A DNA stretch of 64,000 bases from JACPPO01 sp965262505 (GCA_965262505.1 CBDHFM010000030.1:2914001-2978000), one strand, 5' to 3'. Positions 53,757-64,000 are shown, counted from the first letter of the stretch. The notes: generated by a model from the sequence alone, not told the origin. Numbers and translations are program-made.

Positions 53757-54044
53757 TTACGCCTTGCCGGCCTTCCCGATGGGCAGCGCGTCCTCAAGGT
53801 TCGCGTGCGGACGCGGGATGACGTGCACCGATACCAGCTCGCCTACGCGGCGCGCGGCCGCGGCACCTGCATCGGTCGCCGCCTTCACGGCCGCAACGTC
53901 GCCGCGAACGATAGCGGTCACGTAGCCGGCGCCGATCTTTTCCCACCCGATAAGTGTGACCTTCGCCGCCTTCACCATGGCATCCGCCGCCTCGATCATG
54001 GCGACCAGCCCCTTGGTCTCGACCATTCCCAACGCCTCTCCCAT
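53757..54044 (-). CDS. BMC-H hexameric shell protein
   Basis: This 95-residue single BMC domain has ALGMVETKGLVAMIEAADAM, KIGAGYVTAIVRGDVAAVKA and the pore-facing GAAAARRVGELVSVHVIPRP. Hexamers of this type tile the shell facets. It is the only BMC-domain gene in the operon, and no tandem BMC-T is present. Closest in style to PduA/EutM. Confidence 0.95.
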   Translation of the reverse strand: MGEALGMVETKGLVAMIEAADAMVKAAKVTLIGWEKIGAGYVTAIVRGDVAAVKAATDAGAAAARRVGELVSVHVIPRPHANLEDALPIGKAGKA

Positions 54045-54165
54045 TCAGTGCCTCCGGATCTCAGTGCCTGGTGCTTCGTCCGTCGCCTGCGTCTGGCTCT
54101 CGGGTGTGCCTCGGCATCGTGCACATCAAGCCGCCAGGGGCCAGGTGCGCACCAAGCACGAAGCA

Positions 54166-55020
54166 CTAATCTTTCAAGTTCTTGACAGCGTCCGAGATGA
54201 GCGCCGTCAGTTCGGCGTATGTTAGCCGAATTTCCCCGTCCCTGCTCGCCTGCTTGAGCGCCAGCGACACGTCTGGCACAAGGCGCTCGGCCGACGACTC
54301 CGGAGCTTCCAGTTCCTGGCATGCCACCTGATCGCTACCGGCCTCGGATGGATCGGCGCAGAGCGGCGCGGGAGCCGGGATACCGTAGAAGCCACGAAGG
54401 CCCTGGAGCCGTTCCACCTCTTCTCGCGAGATCAGGTGCTCGCCGCCAAGCTGCCGCGCCACAAAGCTGATTCTTGCGAAATGCTCGATCGTCTCCATCT
54501 TGTAGTACGCGCCCAGTACGTCGCGGCCGCACGTCACCGCTCCATGGTTGGCGAGCAGCATGCCGTCGTGCGCCTTGATGTACTTGTGTACCGCCTCAGG
54601 CAACTCGCTCGTCGACGGCGTGCCGTAGGCGGCAATCGGTATGCTCCCGAGCGTGGTAACGACCTCGGCAAGCACGGCACGGGTCAACGGAATCCCCGCG
54701 ACGGCGAAACCTGTGGCATACGGCGGGTGCGCATGCACGACGGCGTTCGCGTCCGGGCGACTCCTGTAGATCTCGAGGTGCATCGGTAACTCGGTCGATG
54801 GATCGCGCTCGCCGGCCAGCTTATGACCCTCGTAGTCGACGATCACCATCATGTCCGGGGTCATGAAACCCTTGCAGACGCTCTTGGGCGTGGTGAGGAG
54901 ACGGCGGTCGTCGAGCCGCGCGCTGATGTTGCCGTCGTTCGAGGCGATGTACGCGCGGGCATAGAGCCGGCGTCCAGCTTCCACGATCTCGGCGCGAACC
55001 TGTTCCTCGATTCGGGTCAT
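54166..55020 (-). CDS. Class II aldolase (FucA/RhaD-like) with C-terminal targeting tail
   Basis: The 284-residue protein has a class II aldolase/adducin core with the metal site VVHAHPPYATGFAVAG and LLANHGAVTCGRDVLGAY. After about residue 215 a variable linker leads to a tail ending YAELTALISDAVKNLKD, an amphipathic helix like microcompartment encapsulation peptides. It likely cleaves a deoxysugar phosphate (fuculose- or rhamnulose-1-phosphate) to lactaldehyde and DHAP inside the shell. It is the first gene of the operon. Confidence 0.85.
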   Translation of the reverse strand: MTRIEEQVRAEIVEAGRRLYARAYIASNDGNISARLDDRRLLTTPKSVCKGFMTPDMMVIVDYEGHKLAGERDPSTELPMHLEIYRSRPDANAVVHAHPPYATGFAVAGIPLTRAVLAEVVTTLGSIPIAAYGTPSTSELPEAVHKYIKAHDGMLLANHGAVTCGRDVLGAYYKMETIEHFARISFVARQLGGEHLISREEVERLQGLRGFYGIPAPAPLCADPSEAGSDQVACQELEAPESSAERLVPDVSLALKQASRDGEIRLTYAELTALISDAVKNLKD

Positions 55021-55077
55021 GAAGAATTGGCAGCAGGCGGTAGATCGTCAGCCGCCAGGGCGACCCACGCGCACCGG

Positions 55078-55338
55078 CTATTCTCTACGGCCAAATATCG
55101 TCCTGCACTTCTCAGAGCAGAAGTAATGGGTGCTGCCGGCAGACGTGAGCGACAGTGCCGCGCGCGGTGGCACGTGCGTACCGCACACCGGATCCCGCAC
55201 GAGCTTCACGGCTTGGGCGCCCCCGCTGCGGCGTTTCGGCTGCGTACCCCGTGCCGCTTCCATAACACCGTTGACGAGCCGCCAGAGGGCGCGAGCCACC
55301 AGAATGAAGAGGAGCGCGGCGAGGACGACCCGCAGCAC
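55078..55338 (-). CDS. Small membrane-anchored YHS-domain protein
   Basis: The 86-residue protein has one N-terminal membrane helix (VVLAALLFILVARALWRLV), a basic stretch and a YHS/TRASH-like domain with DPVCGTHVPPRAAL and HYFCSEKCRTIFG, matching the small PP0621-type family. The cysteines probably bind a metal. It lies 12 bp downstream of the TPR gene and is likely cotranscribed. Confidence 0.75.
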   Translation of the reverse strand: MLRVVLAALLFILVARALWRLVNGVMEAARGTQPKRRSGGAQAVKLVRDPVCGTHVPPRAALSLTSAGSTHYFCSEKCRTIFGRRE

Positions 55339-55350
55339 CGATCACCCTCC

Positions 55351-55956
55351 TCAGCCGCCCGGCCCGGGAGCGCCGTGCCCCGCCGCCGTGATGCCTTCCA
55401 GCGCTCGGCTCGCGGCCTGCCCCTCAGGGCTGTCAGGCGCGAGCTCGACCACCCGCTGCCATGCCGCCTGGGCACCCGCGAGATCCTGCCTGCCGAACGC
55501 CAGCACAATCCCCTGGTTCAACATCGTCTTCGTATGGACGGGATCGAGCTTCAATGACACTTCGAACTGCTCCAGTGCGCGGTCGGTCAGGCCCGAGTAG
55601 TAATAGCTGACGCCGAGATCGGTGCTTGCATCCGGGTTCGACGGGTCGAGCCGCAGGCTCTCTTCGTACCACGTGATGGCGTCGGCGTACTGTTCGGCGT
55701 CGAAGTACGTGTTTCCCAGTTCGACGGCAGCGCCGGCGTTCTCCGGATCGTTCGTGATCACAGTCATCAAGGACTGGACACGTGCCTCGTCGAGCGGCGG
55801 CGCCTGCTGGGCGGTGCCAGTCCCCTCTCCTGCCGGTGCAGCCGCAGTCAGCGCTACCGGCGGCTGCAGGCCGGCCTGCTGGACGCCAATCACCCACCCG
55901 AGGATCACGCCGAAGCACATACCGGCCACGGCAAACACAATGGAGTCTGATCGCAT
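55351..55956 (-). CDS. Membrane-anchored TPR protein
   Basis: The 201-residue protein has an N-terminal hydrophobic segment (VFAVAGMCFGVILGWVIG) and an Ala/Pro linker, followed by about four tetratricopeptide repeats: AGAAVELGNTYFDAEQYADA, SNPDASTDLGVSYYYSGLTD, HTKTMLNQGIVLAFGRQDLA and a final partial repeat. It ends in a GHGAPGPGG tail. It is a scaffold-type protein with no clear partner, and precedes the YHS-domain gene. Confidence 0.8.
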   Translation of the reverse strand: MRSDSIVFAVAGMCFGVILGWVIGVQQAGLQPPVALTAAAPAGEGTGTAQQAPPLDEARVQSLMTVITNDPENAGAAVELGNTYFDAEQYADAITWYEESLRLDPSNPDASTDLGVSYYYSGLTDRALEQFEVSLKLDPVHTKTMLNQGIVLAFGRQDLAGAQAAWQRVVELAPDSPEGQAASRALEGITAAGHGAPGPGG

Positions 55957-56202
55957 ATGACAGTCTCTAGGTCAGACGATTCTATTGCACCCCAGCCTCC
56001 GCTGGAACCACTCACGGGCTCTGCCCTTGATATCCCTCGAATCAGCGAGGCGCGGGCCGAGCCCGTGACTGGTTACCAGTCTCTCTTGGCGCGCTCCGCG
56101 CGAGAGGGGGGTTGCGAGGCCCCTGAGCATCTTCCCAGCGCTCGCGGCGGCGTTTTTCGAAGGGAGAAGTCCGAGGCTTGGGCGTTGACAACCGCGCCAT
56201 CT

Positions 56203-56940
56203 TCAGGGAGCCAGAACGTCCAGATACTCTCGTACACTCCGGGCGAGACCCACGAACACCGCGCGGCTGATGAGCGCGTGGCCGATGGATACTTCGTCGA
56301 GGTGAGGTAGCCCGCGAAACATCACGAGGTTGTCGAGGTCAAGGTCGTGACCCGCGTTCACGCCGAGACCGAGCGCGTGCGCCAACTCCGCCGCCCGCGA
56401 ATACACCGCGAACGAACGGTCTGCCTCTTCGCGTCCGCGTTCGAACGCCCGCGCGAACGGTTCGGTGTACAACTCGACCCGGTCGGCACCGAGATCAGCC
56501 GCCCACCGGATCGGCGCCTCATCAGGATCGACGAACAAGCTCACGCGTACACGCGCGGCGCGCAACCTACCGACCACGCGTGCGAGCGCGTCGCGGGGTG
56601 TATCGACGGCCCATCCAGCCTGGCTTGTGATCTCACCAGGACACACAGGAACCAGCGTGCATTGATCGGGTTTCACCGCGTGGACCAGTTCGAGCAAATC
56701 GGGACGCGGATCCCCTTCGATGTTGAATTCCACGCCGCCCCCGGTCCTGGAGAGGCCGATGGCGATTCCGTGGACGTCGGCTGCCGTCACATGCCGGGCG
56801 TCTGCGCGCTGGTGCACGGTGATGCCGCGGGCCCCCGCCGCAACGCAGACCTCCACGGCCTCGAGCACGGAGGGGATGTGCCCACCTCGCGAGTTCCGGA
56901 TCGTCGCGACCTTGTTGACGTTGACGGATAGCCTGATCAC
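56203..56940 (-). CDS. pdxJ: Pyridoxine 5'-phosphate synthase
   Basis: From GTG 56940 (VIRLSVNVNKVATIRNSRGG) this is 245 residues, a TIM barrel with AGARGITVHQRADARHVTAAD, EFNIEGDP, VKPDQCTLVPVCPGEITSQ, VSLFVDPDE, and GLGVNAGHDLDLDNL near the end. It joins deoxyxylulose phosphate and 3-amino-1-hydroxyacetone phosphate to make PNP, the vitamin B6 precursor. The 11-residue longer ATG start at 56973 would run over the spacer repeat. Confidence 0.93.
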   Translation of the reverse strand: MIRLSVNVNKVATIRNSRGGHIPSVLEAVEVCVAAGARGITVHQRADARHVTAADVHGIAIGLSRTGGGVEFNIEGDPRPDLLELVHAVKPDQCTLVPVCPGEITSQAGWAVDTPRDALARVVGRLRAARVRVSLFVDPDEAPIRWAADLGADRVELYTEPFARAFERGREEADRSFAVYSRAAELAHALGLGVNAGHDLDLDNLVMFRGLPHLDEVSIGHALISRAVFVGLARSVREYLDVLAP

Positions 56941-57018
56941 ATCAAGACCCAAAGCCCGATGACCAAACCCCAAACCCCAAGGAAATACGATTCCACCGCC
57001 AAGAGCCTGGCGCCCAGA

Positions 57019-58467
57019 CTACGGTTCAGAGTTTGACGCGGCTTGGGTTTTGGGACTTGGGGTTTGGGATTTGACATGCTCTTTGACGACGTCAATGATC
57101 TCCTGACCCCACCGTCGAATTTCGCCCTCATCGCGCCCCTCGAGCATCACGCGCAGCAAGTTCTCGGTGCCCGAGTAGCGAACGAGCAGCCGTCCGTTGC
57201 CGGCCAGCCTGGATTCCACAGACGACAACACTTCGGCCACCTCCGGAATCGTCGTCAGTTCGACCTTGCGCTCGACGCCGACGTTCATCAGCACCTGTGG
57301 ACACGTCGTCAAGTCCGACGCGAGATCCGCGAGCTCGCGTCCCGTTGCCGCCATCGCCCGCAGCACGTTGAGCGATGTGGCCAGGCCGTCGCCGGTGAAC
57401 AGGTGCTCCGAGAAGATCACATGGCCAGACTGCTCGCCGCCAAGAGACAGGCCGCGCGTGATCATTTCTTCCATGACGTGCTTGTCGCCCACAGGGCATC
57501 GCACGGTATCGATGCCCGCTTCGCGCAGCGCGACTTCGAGCCCGATGTTACTCATCACGGTGGCTACGATGGCATCGCCCTTCAGACGGCCTTCGGCCTT
57601 CATATGCTTGGCGCACATGAGCATGACGGCGTCGCCATCGACGACGCGGCCGTCGGCTCCGACGAAGATGACGCGATCGCCGTCGCCGTCATACGCCATT
57701 CCGAGCCGGTAGCCCCCATCGACAACTGTCCGCGCGAGGAGATCGGGATCCGTCGATCCGCAGCGCAGGTTGATGTTTCGTCCGTTCGGCTCGCAGCCAA
57801 TGCACAGCGCATCGAACCCGAGCTCCTTGAAGAGCCTCGGCGCAACCGATGTGGTCGCGCCATTGGCACAGTCCACGACGATACGCACCGATCCGTGCCG
57901 TTCGTCGGGCTGAACAATTCGGAGCAGGCGCGAGATGTACTCCGATTGGTAGTCGACATGCTCGACCGCGACCGGCCCGAAGCTCGACGCAGCGTCGGTA
58001 CCTGTGTCGGCACCGGTGTCAGCACCTGGGTCGGCGTGCGCGGCGTCAACCGGACTCCATGATGAATCAGCCACGATCGATTCAACCTGCTCCTCGAGTC
58101 GTTGCGTGAATTTTTCTCCCGCCCCGGAGAACACCTTGATGCCGTTGTCCTCGAACGGATTGTGAGAGGCGGAGATCACGACGCCGGCCGCGTAGCCCAT
58201 TCGCGGCGTGAGGTAGGCGATCGCCGGGGTTGGTATGACACCAGCGCTCGTGAGCGTCCCGCCCTGGCTCCGAACGCCGGCGGCGAGCTCGCGCTCGATC
58301 CAGGGTCCCGATTCACGAGTGTCGAGTCCCGCGAGAAACCGGACGCTCTCATCGTCGCTGCGCAACGCACGTGTCAGGGCGGCGCCAAACCGCCGGACCG
58401 TCGTCCCGTCCAGCGGGTACTGGCCCGCCTTGCCCCGAACACCATCGGTACCAAATAACCGGCCCAT
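57019..58467 (-). CDS. glmM: Phosphoglucosamine mutase
   Basis: From ATG 58467 (MGRLFGTDGVRGKAGQYPL) this is about 482 residues. The phosphoserine loop VVISASHNPFEDNGIKVF, the metal loop YDGDGDRVIFV, LGGEQSGHVIFS and RYSGTENLLRVMLEG are all present. It makes GlcN-1-P for cell-wall precursors. A Gly/Ala/Asp/Thr insertion (DPGADTGADTGTDAAS) near residue 145 is unusual for the family. The C-terminus runs into a G-rich spacer repeat. Confidence 0.95.
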   Translation of the reverse strand: MGRLFGTDGVRGKAGQYPLDGTTVRRFGAALTRALRSDDESVRFLAGLDTRESGPWIERELAAGVRSQGGTLTSAGVIPTPAIAYLTPRMGYAAGVVISASHNPFEDNGIKVFSGAGEKFTQRLEEQVESIVADSSWSPVDAAHADPGADTGADTGTDAASSFGPVAVEHVDYQSEYISRLLRIVQPDERHGSVRIVVDCANGATTSVAPRLFKELGFDALCIGCEPNGRNINLRCGSTDPDLLARTVVDGGYRLGMAYDGDGDRVIFVGADGRVVDGDAVMLMCAKHMKAEGRLKGDAIVATVMSNIGLEVALREAGIDTVRCPVGDKHVMEEMITRGLSLGGEQSGHVIFSEHLFTGDGLATSLNVLRAMAATGRELADLASDLTTCPQVLMNVGVERKVELTTIPEVAEVLSSVESRLAGNGRLLVRYSGTENLLRVMLEGRDEGEIRRWGQEIIDVVKEHVKSQTPSPKTQAASNSEP

Positions 58468-58474
58468 CGTTTCC

Positions 58475-59374
58475 CTATCGAACCCGGACTCGCGCGAACG
58501 GGGGCTCCACGCGTATGACGCCAACTCCAGCCGGGGGCGTCACGCGCACGGGAAGCTGGAAGAGGCCCGCCGGGAGCCCTTCGGTGTCGACGGAGGCGTC
58601 GAAGTCCTGGACGGTCGACGCGCGCGATTCGCGGGGACCGCGAAGGAACACGGCCACTTCGGCTGTCAGGATCTCCGTGGACCCTCCGGGACGCGCCCGG
58701 ACCGGAATGCCTGCGATGGCCCATTCCACCGGCGCGACGATCACATTCACCGTGACCCGCGCGCTCGCGGGTGATCGCAGTCGTACGAAGGGGTCGGCGA
58801 CGCCAACGTTGACCGTCTCCGTCACCGGTTCAGTCGCGCCGGCCACCGATACCGGTTCCGTTATCGCCGCGGTCAGCCTCGCAACGGCGCTGGAAGGGCC
58901 GACAACCTCCACCGACGCGGGGTCCGCCGTCGCGGTCCCGACGATGTACCCGTCTCTGGGGTCCCCCTCGACCCCTGGGACGATCGGAACGACCTTCGTG
59001 ACCGGAACATCGAACGCGATCGAGACGCTGGACGGGGCGATCTGGACGACCTCAAGACCAAACGGCGTCCGCACATCGGCGCCCGTTAGGGGAAAGAGGC
59101 GCTGCCCCGGTCGAGCCGTTCGAAGATCCAGAACCGCAACCAGGTCACCGGTCGCTGCCCGGCTCAGGGCGCCGGACGATCCTCGGACTCTCACGTCCAC
59201 GACGGTCGGCGTGTCCCCCACCAACTCGAGCTGCGCGGGCAGGTTGGTGAATTCGAGAGGGATCCGCAGAGCGCGCTCGACGATCTGCTCCCCCGACACG
59301 AGAAACCAGACGAGCGCCCCCAATGCGATGGACAGCAACTTGAGACCCATGTGGCGAACACCCATATACGCCAT
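58475..59374 (-). CDS. cdaR: YbbR-domain protein, CdaR-like
   Basis: This 299-residue protein has one N-terminal membrane helix (LKLLSIALGALVWFLVSGEQ) and tandem YbbR repeats of about 80 residues in the periplasm: RALRIPLEFTNLPAQLELVG, then VVPIVPGVEGDPRDGYIVG and VTVNVIVAPVEWAIAGIPV. It lies between cdaA and glmM, as in Firmicutes, where CdaR and GlmM modulate CdaA. Confidence 0.88.
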   Translation of the reverse strand: MAYMGVRHMGLKLLSIALGALVWFLVSGEQIVERALRIPLEFTNLPAQLELVGDTPTVVDVRVRGSSGALSRAATGDLVAVLDLRTARPGQRLFPLTGADVRTPFGLEVVQIAPSSVSIAFDVPVTKVVPIVPGVEGDPRDGYIVGTATADPASVEVVGPSSAVARLTAAITEPVSVAGATEPVTETVNVGVADPFVRLRSPASARVTVNVIVAPVEWAIAGIPVRARPGGSTEILTAEVAVFLRGPRESRASTVQDFDASVDTEGLPAGLFQLPVRVTPPAGVGVIRVEPPFARVRVR

Positions 59375-60190
59375 TTAGGTCAGGGCGCCCCGCGCATCCT
59401 CGCGCCGACGGCGGACACCTCGCCGCCGCCCCAGCAGCGATCGCAGGCGGACGCGCAGCGCCTCCGGCGAAACGCCGCGCTCGAGGCTACCGCCGAGGAC
59501 CACCGAGACGCTGCCGGTTTCCTCCGACACGACGATTGCAATGGCGTCATTCTCCTCGGTCAAACCGAGCGCGGCCCGATGCCGCGTCCCAAGCTCGCGG
59601 CTGACGCCAGGGCTGACCGAGAGCGGCAGAAAACAGCCCGCGGCCGCGACGCGGTCACCCTGGATGACGGCCGCGCCATCGTGCAGTGGCGATCCGGGCT
59701 GAAAGATGCTCGCCATCAGGTCGTAGGTAACCATCGCGTCCAGTGGGATGCCCCCTTCGATGTAATTGCGCAGGCCGATTTGCCGTTCGATGACGATAAT
59801 CGCGCCCGTACGGCGCGATGCGAGGTGCGTCGCGGTAGCCACAAGATCTTCGATCGTTTCGTCAGTACTCTGCGCCCTCCCGAAATACCGGAACAAAGGC
59901 GCACGGCCGAAATGTGCCAACGCGCGACGGATGTCCGACTGAAACAGAACGATGATGGCGAATCCGACGTAGGCGGCAAGGTTCCGGATCACCCAGTTGA
60001 CCATCTCGAGCTCGAGCCACTGCGACAGGAAGAACAGCCCGATCAGAAAGCCGCCGCTGAGCGCCATCTGAACGGCCCTGGTTCCCCTGATGAGTAGCAG
60101 CAGCTGGTAGATCAGGAACGAGACGATGGCGATGTCCAGAAGGTCCCACCAGGCCATCGTCTGGCGCCGGAACAGCTCAGCCAGCCAAGT
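59375..60190 (-). CDS. cdaA: Membrane diadenylate cyclase
   Basis: This has three N-terminal helices (LLDIAIVSFLIYQLLLLIRG; LSGGFLIGLFFLSQWL; VGFAIIVLFQSDIRRAL) and a DAC domain with GSPLHDGAAVIQGDRVAAAG, the RHRAALGL motif and EENDAIAIVVSEETG. It joins two ATP molecules to form c-di-AMP. GTG 60190 gives VTWLAELFRRQTMAWWDLLD; ATG 60157 is the alternative. The frame beyond 60198 overlaps folP and is not used. It abuts cdaR. Confidence 0.93.
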   Translation of the reverse strand, partial: TWLAELFRRQTMAWWDLLDIAIVSFLIYQLLLLIRGTRAVQMALSGGFLIGLFFLSQWLELEMVNWVIRNLAAYVGFAIIVLFQSDIRRALAHFGRAPLFRYFGRAQSTDETIEDLVATATHLASRRTGAIIVIERQIGLRNYIEGGIPLDAMVTYDLMASIFQPGSPLHDGAAVIQGDRVAAAGCFLPLSVSPGVSRELGTRHRAALGLTEENDAIAIVVSEETGSVSVVLGGSLERGVSPEALRVRLRSLLGRRRGVRRRREDARGALT

Positions 60191-60197
60191 CACGTCT

Positions 60198-61064
60198 TCA
60201 CGAATGATATCGCCGAATCTCGTCAGCGACGTGGACGACCTGCAGCATTTCGCGCACAGCGTGAACCCGCACGATGTGTACGCCCGAGAGCACGGCGGAC
60301 GCGACGGCCGCGGCCGTCGCCCAATCGCGATCCGGCGCCGGCAGCGAGCCACCAAGCGGCCTCGCCAGAAACGACTTGCGCGACGGGCCGACGAGCAGCG
60401 GCCGCCCGAGCTCGGCGCACTCGTCGAGACGGGCGAGCGCCTCGTAGCTGTGCGCCGCGTCCTTCGCGAAGCCTAGACCTGGATCGAGAATGATGCGCTC
60501 CGCAGCGATACCGGCATTCGTGGCAAACGCCACGCTCTCGCGCAGCTCGTCGAGCACCTCCGCGATGACGTCGTGATACGACGCCTGCTCGTACATCTGC
60601 CGCGACCGTCCCCGCGTGTGCATCAAGACGATCGCAGCGCCCTGGCGGGCCACGACGTCCGCCAGCGCCGGTTCGTATCTCAGCCCGCTCACGTCGTTCA
60701 CAAGCGCGGCTCCTGCCGTGAGCGCCGCAGCCGCAGTCGAGGCTTTATACGTGTCGACAGAGACAGGGACGCGAACACGGCCCGCCAACCATTCGATGAC
60801 CGGCAGCACCCGCCGCCGCTCCTCCGCCTCGTCCAGCGGCTCGGCACCGGGCCGGGTCGACTCGCCGCCGACATCAATCAGGTCGGCACCCTCCTCCACC
60901 ATGCGCACGCCGGCCTCGATGGCGTTGGCCGGGTCGAACAGGCGCCCACCGTCTGAAAATGAATCGGGTGTGACGTTGACCACGCCCATCACGAGTACCC
61001 GCTCGCCCAACGCGAGACTGGCGCCGCCCGGCAAGGGAACGGTGAAGCGGCGACGCGAGGACAT
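60198..61064 (-). CDS. folP: Dihydropteroate synthase
   Basis: From ATG 61064 (MSSRRRFTVPLPGG) this is 288 residues. The pterin site VMGVVNVTPDSFSDGG, GADLIDVGGESTRPGAEPL, VSVDTYKASTAAAALTAGA, VNDVSGL, ILDPGLGFAKDAAHSYEALA and VGPSRKSFLARPLG are complete. It joins the pterin and pABA for folate synthesis. It sits between ftsH and cdaA, a common order. Confidence 0.95.
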   Translation of the reverse strand: MSSRRRFTVPLPGGASLALGERVLVMGVVNVTPDSFSDGGRLFDPANAIEAGVRMVEEGADLIDVGGESTRPGAEPLDEAEERRRVLPVIEWLAGRVRVPVSVDTYKASTAAAALTAGAALVNDVSGLRYEPALADVVARQGAAIVLMHTRGRSRQMYEQASYHDVIAEVLDELRESVAFATNAGIAAERIILDPGLGFAKDAAHSYEALARLDECAELGRPLLVGPSRKSFLARPLGGSLPAPDRDWATAAAVASAVLSGVHIVRVHAVREMLQVVHVADEIRRYHS

Positions 61065-61217
61065 GGGAGAAACAGTGTAGGTCAAAGGGCGAGGGCGAGA
61101 CGGGAACGGGCGCGTCCCGCCGTACGCGATGAACGCCCGTGCGATGCACGGGCGTCCGTCGTGTGAGGATCTCGCCGCCTCCGCTGGCCGGTCAGCGTGA
61201 GGCCGGCAGGCCTCCAG

Positions 61218-63131
<1,914 letters not shown>

Positions 63132-63165
63132 GACCGTCCCCCGCTCGGCATACCTATCAACAATA

Positions 63166-64000
63166 TCACCTTAGACCACCCGGCTGCTCTAGTAGGACCA
63201 GCTTTCCGCCGCGAAGTTCCACCCGGCAGCCAGGGACATCCACCCCGCCCTGGGTCCGGCTCAACAGCGCCTCCACCGCCTCCACGTGGTCGAGGCCAAC
63301 CTCATGGGTGCCGGCGGCGGCTCGCATGGCTCGGAGCAGCACCCGGCGAAGGACCGGGGGCGGCATCTCGGCGAGGCCCCGCACGTCAATCTCAAGGCCG
63401 GCTTCGGTCTCGATCGCCAGCGTACGGAACCGCTCGTCGCTCAGCTCGTCGAGCCACTGTCCATCTTCGCGGATCAGGGCTGCGGCCTTGGCGATGGCGG
63501 AACGAGTCGAACCGCCAGCCGCGCGGTCCAGTTCCGGAAGGATTCGGTGGCGAACCCTGTTGCGCGGGTTGTCGAGGTCGTCGTTGCTCTCATCCTCGAT
63601 CCACTGTTGGCCCTCGGAGGCCAGGTACGCCCGGAGAGCGATATCGGTCACGTCGAGCAGCGGCCGGATCACAGCACCGCGCCGCGGATAGATCCCTGCC
63701 AGACCGGTGAGGCCGGCGCCACGCATCAACTTGAGCAGGAAGGTTTCGGCCTGGTCATCCTGTGTGTGGCCAACCGCGATCCTGTCCGCGCCGAGATCAG
63801 CTGCCGCACGCTCGAGGAACGCGTACCGGAGGCGTCGCGCGGCATCTTCGATGGACAACGTGTGCGACTGCGCATAGGCGCGGACATCCGCCGCCTCGAC
63901 GGCGATCGGCAGACCATGCCGCTCGGCGAAGCGCCGGCAGAACGACTCATCCCTGTCGGCCGACGCCCTGAGCCGGTGATTCAGATGAGCCAGGCCGGCC
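63166..64000 (-). CDS. tilS: tRNA(Ile)-lysidine synthase, partial
   Basis: Only the C-terminal part lies in the window; the N-terminus with the PP-loop is off the right edge. Visible motifs are LSIEDAARRLRYAFLERAAA (LSxEdAAR), VGHTQDDQAETFLLKLMRGA, RGAVIRPLLDVTDIALRAYL, DESNDDLDNPRNRVRHRILP and the C-terminal substrate domain. It modifies the C34 of tRNA-Ile2. The frame is open to base 64000. Confidence 0.93.
   Translation of the reverse strand, partial: AGLAHLNHRLRASADRDESFCRRFAERHGLPIAVEAADVRAYAQSHTLSIEDAARRLRYAFLERAAADLGADRIAVGHTQDDQAETFLLKLMRGAGLTGLAGIYPRRGAVIRPLLDVTDIALRAYLASEGQQWIEDESNDDLDNPRNRVRHRILPELDRAAGGSTRSAIAKAAALIREDGQWLDELSDERFRTLAIETEAGLEIDVRGLAEMPPPVLRRVLLRAMRAAAGTHEVGLDHVEAVEALLSRTQGGVDVPGCRVELRGGKLVLLEQPGGLR

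Noticed and set aside
55957..56202. Structured RNA between the TPR gene and pdxJ
   Set aside because: It has a 10-bp inverted repeat (TCACGGGCTC at 56012 with GAGCCCGTGA at 56059) and a GC hairpin near 56090, but this is more easily a terminator region for pdxJ; no known RNA fold was recognised.

Overview
The window is GC-rich DNA, tightly packed with genes that often overlap at ATGA or TGATG junctions. The mix of families (a DUF4159 protein, a Vgb-like lyase fused to cytochrome c, an Abhydrolase_10 esterase, a gldAFG/DUF4340 cluster, a small EutN-rich microcompartment locus and a tilS-ftsH-folP-cdaA-cdaR-glmM-pdxJ cluster) fits a member of the Acidobacteriota, most likely Vicinamibacteria. 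That placement is inference; there is no rRNA gene here to confirm it.

Layout. 0-1.5 kb: a complete insertion sequence (IS) with CTAG at both outer ends. 1.6-8.7 kb: ordinary chromosome (exported cytochrome-lyase, DUF4159 protein, RRM RNA-binding protein, Nramp-like transporter with a MOSC protein, EamA transporter, CMD-like exported protein). 8.7-16.9 kb: an IS graveyard with gene stumps, a truncated amidohydrolase, IS5- and IS630-type remnants, shuffled tyrosine-recombinase pieces, one intact radical SAM gene, one orphan lipoprotein, a full IS1380 and an ISAzo13-type IS with an amber codon. 16.9-20 kb: surface-polysaccharide operon (GT2, frameshifted wecB, membrane protein). 20-23.5 kb: two exported hydrolases. 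23.8-31.3 kb: a divergent pyrimidine regulon, pyrR-pyrB-pyrC-pyrE-GNAT-TIGR02757 leftward and pyrK-pyrD-pyrF rightward, covering every step from carbamoyl phosphate to UMP. 31.4-33.2 kb: Pal, LarE and a zinc-ribbon/acidic-tail protein coupled to LarE. 33.4-35.0 kb: a MITE with an IS701 element nested in its end, at the stop codon of a Zn/Cd ATPase gene. 35.0-44.6 kb: the metal ATPase, the gldAFG-DUF4340 group, PBP4 and a cytochrome c. 44.7-52.6 kb: AlaX, a frameshifted sensor kinase, queC, queE, a frameshifted DUF72 gene, a cyclophilin lipoprotein, endonuclease III and a 2-hydroxyacid dehydrogenase. 52.7-55.0 kb: a compact bacterial microcompartment operon (class II aldolase, one BMC-H, three EutN-type BMC-P, and a tiny Cys/His-rich protein). 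55-64 kb: YHS and TPR proteins, then pdxJ-glmM-cdaR-cdaA-folP-ftsH-tilS, which links cell-wall precursor synthesis, c-di-AMP, folate and quality control; tilS runs off the right edge.

Three patterns stand out. First, the mobile elements target CTAG or TTAR, and several sit exactly on stop codons of neighbouring genes, so they do no coding damage. Second, three otherwise intact genes carry single frameshifts, two of them plainly at simple-sequence runs, and two more reading frames carry one in-frame stop; this looks like a mix of assembly error and real decay. Third, the microcompartment operon has no aldehyde dehydrogenase, PduL or BMC-T gene beside it, but has a coupled small protein that I cannot assign to a known family.
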